In this document: positions 59,499 to 64,000 of the stretch, in pieces
How the letters are laid out: every line of letters starts with the position of its first letter
Position numbering within the stretch: position 1 is the stretch's first letter
Assembly (NCBI GenBank): GCA_965215615.1
Contig: OZ244068.1
Location: forward strand, 558,001 to 622,000
Source of the DNA: CBDATA01 sp965215615
Lineage (GTDB): Bacteria > Acidobacteriota > Vicinamibacteria > Marinacidobacterales > Marinacidobacteraceae
Direction: 5' to 3'
DNA length: 64,000 nucleotides
The notes under the pieces: generated by a model
Told to the model about the DNA's origin: nothing
The model's database searches: none
Seen by the model: the letters and a program-made list of their open reading frames with translations, nothing else
Translations under genes and position numbers: made by a program

Positions 59499-61884
59499 AC
59501 AACTGACGCTTCCCGGATGCGCTCCGACTCCGCTGGCCTCCTATCTGAAGGCCTTGGGGGTGTTGCGTCTCATTTCCTCGCCCGCGAACCACGTTTCGGG
59601 CGATGCCGCCGATCCGAATGCGCGTGGCTGGTGGGAGGACGAGTGTTTCCATCTTCGGACGACACTCCACCGCGATGCTCTGCTGCACTTCTTCCTCCAC
59701 GAATATGCGCCTAGTCCGATTATCGCGCCATGGAATGGAGGGAGTGGCTTCTATCCGAAGGACAACAAGGACGGTTTCAAAGCTCTTGCCCAAGGAGAAA
59801 TAGCAGATCGGTTTACGCATATCGCTTCAGTCATGCGAGACTCGGCTCGAATAGTTGAGCGTTTCAATCTGAATGAAAGTCCGAAAGGGGCTACCAAGGT
59901 TGAGTTCGTCGCATCACTCAGATCCGAAATTTCCGATGGTGCTCTGTCTTGGCTTGATGCGGTTCTTGCCTTGTCGGGAGATGGACTCGCGTATCCCGAA
60001 CTACTCGGTACAGGTGGCAATGATGGTAGGCTTGATTTCACGAACAACTATGCCCGACGCCTCGTTTCACGACAGAAACCCGTAGGTCTTTTCGATGCCT
60101 ATTCTGGCCAGCCGAGAGATGGCGTTTCGCATCTTCTTGAGGACAGTTTATTGAAGAGACCTGTGTTGGGAATGTATTCAGCGGCCATCGGCCAATTTGC
60201 ACCCGGAGCAGCTGGCGGACCGAACGCCACGAACGATTACTCCGGAGATGCCAAGGTGAATGCATGGGATTTCGTGCTCATGCTTGAAGGCGCGACCGCA
60301 TTCGCCGGCACTGCGACCCGACGCTATCAGCATGCGTCTCGTAGTGGGACAGGAGCAACGACGCGGTCCGGCGCGAGTTTCCCGTTCACTGTACGTGCTG
60401 TTGGTGCTGGTTGGGGTGGTCTCGGCACCACGGACGAGAATGATGCCCGAGCCGAGTTCTGGGCACCAATCTGGACACGTCCGACCCGAGCGGTGGAGAT
60501 TGATTCCCTTCTCGGAGAGGGGCGCGCCGTGTTGAACGACCGTACTGTCAAGGATGGCCTCGACTTCGCACGGGCTGTGGGAAGCCTTGGTGTCAGTCGT
60601 GGGTTCCGTCAGTTCCAGCGGTTCGGTTTCTTCATGCGATTTGGAATGACATACCTCGCGGCACCGATAGGGCGAAGGTCGGCTGCGCCCGCGATTGGAG
60701 CGCGGCTCGTCGCGGATCTGGACGCTGGCGGCTGGCTTGATTCGGTCCGGGGAGTCGCACGCAGGAAGGAGGCACCTGGGGCAGCTCGCCGAGCAATTAA
60801 GCGGCTGGAAGACGCGCTGTTCGCACTTTCTTCGGCTAAGGATGCGACTCGAGAAGCGCAGCGATCACTCGTCGCCCTCGGAGATGTTGGAGTGTGGCTG
60901 GCGAGAAGCGTGCATGGACGAGGCGCGACTGGTCGGCCGCCACCGATCTTGTCGGCGGCTTGGGTCCGAACCGCTGACGATGGAAGTGCGGAGTTCCGCA
61001 TTGCCGCTGCACTTGCCTCGCTCGGATTGTCCTGCCTGATCGAAGGTGTGTCAGAATTTTCTGACACCAAAGACAATGCCTTACTTTCAAAAGACTCAAA
61101 CGACCATCTACCGATGGCAGCCCATTTCGCCTCGATTAATGAAAAAAAGTTCTTCTACCGGAATCAACTCAGCAAGTATCGCGCTTGGAATGAAACCGAT
61201 ATGTCACGCACGCAGGTTTGGAGTGCCGGTCCACTCGTTCCGAACCTCATCGCGGTGCTTGAACGACGCTTGGTGGAGGCTATGATTCGCAGTATGGAAG
61301 ATAAGCCATTATCTGGTTTTGGGGCGGCTAGACTCGTGGATGTGGCAGCGTTCCTTTCGGGCGACTTTGACGATGATCTCTGTGCTCAGTTTCTTGCAGG
61401 TCTTATATGGGCGCGACCGACGCGGTTGCGACGTGTCTCGGTGCCAATCTCCACACTCGTACCGTTTGCCTACACATCTATCAAGCCTTTGTTTGTGTCG
61501 GATGTCGCGCTCCGGAGGATTGGGGTGTTGCCCCCTGCCGCAAAGATGCCGATTCCACCCGGCCTGATCGCCCGCCTCCGCGCTGCGGTTGGTAGCCGCA
61601 GCGGGCAGGCTATCGATAACGCTGTGCATCTCGCTTTCGCACGCGCACGGGCATCCGGGCTGCCGACCCCGTTTGCTGCTGGTCGCTCGGCAGGCCATCA
61701 AACCGGAGCTGGGCGTATGGGCGCGGGCGTACGCGCTGACCGCCTCGCTGCGGCCCTACTCATTCCCATCCATGATCAGGCGCTCAACGCGCTGATCAAG
61801 CGTGCCTATCCGGGCACTCTTCTTGAAGACGACGATGTGATAACGGAGGACATCTCAAATGACGATCGACTTGACTACTCTTGA
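59488..61884 (+). CDS. csx17: Csx17 (Cas8 of type I-G), Cascade large subunit
   Basis: The 798-residue protein starts MRGEQLTLPGCAPTPLASYL with KALGVLRL following, the Csx17 opening, and has the diagnostic SPIIAPWNGGSGFYPKDNKD near residue 75. It serves as the large subunit that recognises the target-adjacent motif in the effector complex. The start is a GTG inside the cas3 end. Local G+C is low: hand counting 59821-59880 gives 27 of 60. The next gene, csb1, overlaps by 26 bases. The length is near the usual 700-800 residues. Confidence 0.92.
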   Translation: MRGEQLTLPGCAPTPLASYLKALGVLRLISSPANHVSGDAADPNARGWWEDECFHLRTTLHRDALLHFFLHEYAPSPIIAPWNGGSGFYPKDNKDGFKALAQGEIADRFTHIASVMRDSARIVERFNLNESPKGATKVEFVASLRSEISDGALSWLDAVLALSGDGLAYPELLGTGGNDGRLDFTNNYARRLVSRQKPVGLFDAYSGQPRDGVSHLLEDSLLKRPVLGMYSAAIGQFAPGAAGGPNATNDYSGDAKVNAWDFVLMLEGATAFAGTATRRYQHASRSGTGATTRSGASFPFTVRAVGAGWGGLGTTDENDARAEFWAPIWTRPTRAVEIDSLLGEGRAVLNDRTVKDGLDFARAVGSLGVSRGFRQFQRFGFFMRFGMTYLAAPIGRRSAAPAIGARLVADLDAGGWLDSVRGVARRKEAPGAARRAIKRLEDALFALSSAKDATREAQRSLVALGDVGVWLARSVHGRGATGRPPPILSAAWVRTADDGSAEFRIAAALASLGLSCLIEGVSEFSDTKDNALLSKDSNDHLPMAAHFASINEKKFFYRNQLSKYRAWNETDMSRTQVWSAGPLVPNLIAVLERRLVEAMIRSMEDKPLSGFGAARLVDVAAFLSGDFDDDLCAQFLAGLIWARPTRLRRVSVPISTLVPFAYTSIKPLFVSDVALRRIGVLPPAAKMPIPPGLIARLRAAVGSRSGQAIDNAVHLAFARARASGLPTPFAAGRSAGHQTGAGRMGAGVRADRLAAALLIPIHDQALNALIKRAYPGTLLEDDDVITEDISNDDRLDYS

Positions 61885-62815
61885 CGGGGAACCTCGACTG
61901 CTCATCGAGGCGAATCTCCGGCCGGTTCAGGGGGCGCGGTTTCAACCGACCGGTTTTCCCAATCTGGGACACGCAGTCTATGACTCACCGGACGGACGGG
62001 GACGCACGGTCCTTGTGGAGAGCGCGCAATCGATGGCGAATCGACTGGAAGTTGCCTGCTGGGACGACATCGCCGACGACTGGGTGGTGGCGCTCCGGGG
62101 TTTGCCGGTCGTCAGAGTCGTGGACGAGGAAGGCAAAAAGCTCACAAACTCCGTACTCGAGGCGCACCGGATCAATTCACCTTACATTCTGGAAGGAAAG
62201 GATAAGACGGTCTTCGACCTGCTCAAGAAACGCCTAGCTGACATGGAAGTCGGGAGGGTTGATTTGCGCGAACTCGCCCAAGTCTTGCTGGAGTTCGACA
62301 CCAACGCGCTTCTGCATGGAGTTTTTCTGGCAAAGAAGGAGCTCGCGGGGGGCCGATTGCGCTTGCCCAGATCTCTTTCCGCGTTCGTGGAGGCTGAAAG
62401 TGCGACGGTCGCTGCGAGTGGTGGTGTCAAGAACGATACGGTGAACCCTTCGGGTGACACGTCCAAAGGTTTTGGGAACGTACCTTTCGCACGGGACGAG
62501 TACGTGGCTGCGCAAATTACTGCTTATTTCAATCTCGATCTGCGCCAAATCCGAGCTTTTGGCTTGGGAGTCAGAGTCGAAAGACTTTTGGTTCTTTTCG
62601 CGCTCTTCAAGGTTCGCATGTTTCTCGATCAGGGCCTCCGCTTGCGGACCGCCTGTGATCTGGACGTGAACCAGATCACCGTCACTCGGCCTGAAGCGTT
62701 CGAACTCCCCGTACTTGGCGACCTTGAGGCGGAACTTCCTACTCTGATTGAAGCCGTCGGTGCGGAGGGACACTTCGGCGAGAGTCGCGCACATACCGTC
62801 ACATATAAGAAGTGA
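61859..62815 (+). CDS. csb1: Csb1 (Cas7 of type I-G, GSU0053 family)
   Basis: The 318-residue protein has the Csb1 opening (LIEANLRPVQGARFQPTGFP) and segments VLVESAQSMANRLE, EAHRINSPYIL and FGNVPFARDEYVA. It is the backbone subunit that lines the crRNA in the effector complex. The C-terminal part (RLRTACDLDV) closes the fold. The ATG lies within the csx17 end, and csb2 follows after two bases, so the operon is tightly coupled. Confidence 0.92.
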   Translation: MTIDLTTLDGEPRLLIEANLRPVQGARFQPTGFPNLGHAVYDSPDGRGRTVLVESAQSMANRLEVACWDDIADDWVVALRGLPVVRVVDEEGKKLTNSVLEAHRINSPYILEGKDKTVFDLLKKRLADMEVGRVDLRELAQVLLEFDTNALLHGVFLAKKELAGGRLRLPRSLSAFVEAESATVAASGGVKNDTVNPSGDTSKGFGNVPFARDEYVAAQITAYFNLDLRQIRAFGLGVRVERLLVLFALFKVRMFLDQGLRLRTACDLDVNQITVTRPEAFELPVLGDLEAELPTLIEAVGAEGHFGESRAHTVTYKK

Positions 62816-62817
62816 GC

Positions 62818-64000
62818 ATGTTCGCTCTCTCGTTTCGCTTTCCCGCAGGTCGGTATCACGCGACACCGTGGGGCCGTAATGTGAACGAGGCCGATGTCGC
62901 CTGGCCGCCGGAGCCATGGCGTTTGCTCCGCACGCTCATCGCGACGTGGTGGCGAAAGGGCGACCGGGCGCGATGGTCTGAAGACGACCTGGGAAGGCTG
63001 ATCGACACGCTCGCCGGGTCGCTGCCCGAATTTCGACTCCCGGAGGGTGTCATCCACGCCCACACGCGCCACTACATGCCGCTGGGAACGCTCAAAAAGG
63101 GACGGCCGGAGACTACGCTCATCTTCGATGCCTTCATCCGGCTTCCTCGAAATGCGACTCTGGTTGCCGCTTGGCCGAACGTGAACCTGGATGAGGATGG
63201 TTTCGCTTTTGCTTCCGATCTCGCTGCTGCCGTGGGCTACCTTGGCCGCGCAGAGAGCTGGACCGAGTGCGAAGCGTTGTCCGAATGGGAAGGGGAAGTG
63301 AATTGTTGCCCACTCGATTCCTCTGCAGCTCCAGGTGAAGATCGAGTTCAGCTCTTGGCATCACGCACACCGGGTGACTACGCGGCCATTCGGAAAAGAG
63401 CGCTGGAAGAGATAAAGACCCGGATCCTCGCGGCGACCAAGCCACCACGCACGGCGAACGCACTCCAGAAAAAACTCGACAAGGAGTTGCGAAGCAGGAA
63501 ACGTCAGGCCCACACGCTGCCTGAACGCCTCGCAGACGCACTCGCACTCGACACCGCCGACTACCAGGACCGCGGCTGGAGTCGACCCCCTGCCGCCCGC
63601 GAGATTCTCTACACACGCGCACCGGAAGCGACTCCGGGTGTCGTCGCCTATTCTGACCGCCGCCACGTCGTCGGGCGGGAATCCGCTCCCACGGTCGCCC
63701 GCTTCCTGATAGCCGGCCGACCCCTTCCCCGAATCGAAGATGCGGTCAAGATTGGCGAGTTGATGCGTCGGGCAGCTCTCGCGCAGTTCGGTTGGCTACA
63801 GGATGAAGTCAACAAGCGCCGGATTCCGCAAGCTCCTCTCGAAATCTCGGGCCGGGGCGCGGACGGGAAACCGCTGAAGAACCCTGAACACGGTCACGCA
63901 TTTTGGCTTCCCGAGGACGCTGATGGTGATGGCTGGATAGACCATGTGATCGTGTTCATCGCCGCAGGCATGAATCACAGCGTTCGAGCTCGTCTCGATC
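62818..64000 (+). CDS. csb2: Csb2 (Cas5-Cas6 fusion of type I-G, GSU0054 family), 3' end cut off
   Basis: The ATG at 62818 opens 394 codons without a stop before the window ends. The start is MFALSFRFPAGRYHATPWGR, and IHAHTRHYMPLGT, EPWRLLRTLIATWWRKGD and GHAFWLPEDADGDGWIDHVI are conserved in this family. Csb2 joins the Cas5 role (crRNA 5' end binding) with the Cas6 role (crRNA processing). The adaptation genes (usually a cas4-cas1 fusion and cas2) and the CRISPR array should lie just beyond the window. Confidence 0.9.
   Translation, partial: MFALSFRFPAGRYHATPWGRNVNEADVAWPPEPWRLLRTLIATWWRKGDRARWSEDDLGRLIDTLAGSLPEFRLPEGVIHAHTRHYMPLGTLKKGRPETTLIFDAFIRLPRNATLVAAWPNVNLDEDGFAFASDLAAAVGYLGRAESWTECEALSEWEGEVNCCPLDSSAAPGEDRVQLLASRTPGDYAAIRKRALEEIKTRILAATKPPRTANALQKKLDKELRSRKRQAHTLPERLADALALDTADYQDRGWSRPPAAREILYTRAPEATPGVVAYSDRRHVVGRESAPTVARFLIAGRPLPRIEDAVKIGELMRRAALAQFGWLQDEVNKRRIPQAPLEISGRGADGKPLKNPEHGHAFWLPEDADGDGWIDHVIVFIAAGMNHSVRARLD

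Noticed and set aside
62818..64000. CRISPR repeats near the end of the cas operon
   Set aside because: The sequence is continuous coding for Csb2 to the last base; no repeat-spacer pattern occurs inside the window.

Overview
The window is high-G+C bacterial DNA (hand counts near 77% in places such as 12121-12180) from a Gram-negative, aerobic organism. The Gram-negative call rests on a TonB-dependent receptor, a TolC-type lipoprotein and an RND pump; the aerobic call on heme A synthase, a cytochrome P450 and MsrB. Genes are packed tightly, with many ATGA, TGATG and GTGA start/stop overlaps, and no gene-free stretch exceeds about 225 bases. Both GluRS and GlnRS are present. An acidobacterium-like or myxobacterium-like lineage would fit, but nothing here fixes the taxon. 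No rRNA, tRNA or CRISPR array was seen.

Layout. (1) 1-8313, minus strand: a nine-gene run of Ser/Thr kinase, trypsin-like protease with FHA, FHA, MotA/TolQ/ExbB channel, FHA, PP2C phosphatase, pseudoprotease with FHA, a von Willebrand A protein with a MotB/ExbD-like membrane anchor, and a TIGR04255-type protein cut by the window edge. This looks like a phosphorylation-controlled, ion-driven envelope machine and is the best candidate for an undescribed system. (2) 8362-19804: a DUF4143 ATPase beside a 23-bp triple repeat, then an RND efflux system whose pump gene is coupled to a GPP34-cytochrome P450 fusion, while the adaptor and outer-membrane genes lie beyond a convergent FAD oxidoreductase. 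(3) 19814-24232: SixA, a PLP dehydratase, tRNA nucleotidyltransferase, a MOSC protein and MnmA. (4) 24234-31442, minus strand: a sulfur-themed run with MetX, MetY, a TSUP (TauE/SafE) permease, MsrB and a ThiS/MoaD-like carrier ending in Gly-Gly. (5) 31557-38159, plus strand: a MoxR/DUF58/BatA-type operon ending in gltX. (6) 38144-42718: a PQQ-type propeller protein, a secreted protein, an ArsC-like selenoprotein with in-frame UGA, an ankyrin protein, and three tandem copies of a small membrane coiled-coil gene. (7) 42782-56776: S9 peptidase, cupin, BtuF-like protein, CtaA, heme-type TonB receptor, gamma-glutamyltransferase, GlnRS, a second DUF4143 ATPase, a flavin reductase-like protein and a GltS-type carrier. 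(8) 56931-64000: the start of a type I-G (I-U) CRISPR-Cas operon (cas3, csx17, csb1, csb2), of visibly lower G+C, running off the window before any adaptation genes or array.

The clearest surprises are the selenocysteine gene at 39926-40285, which is easily missed because the UGA reads as a stop; the kinase/phosphatase/FHA/channel/VWA module; the GPP34-P450 fusion; and the recent triplication at 41432-42718, which carries copies of a piece of the neighbouring ankyrin gene.
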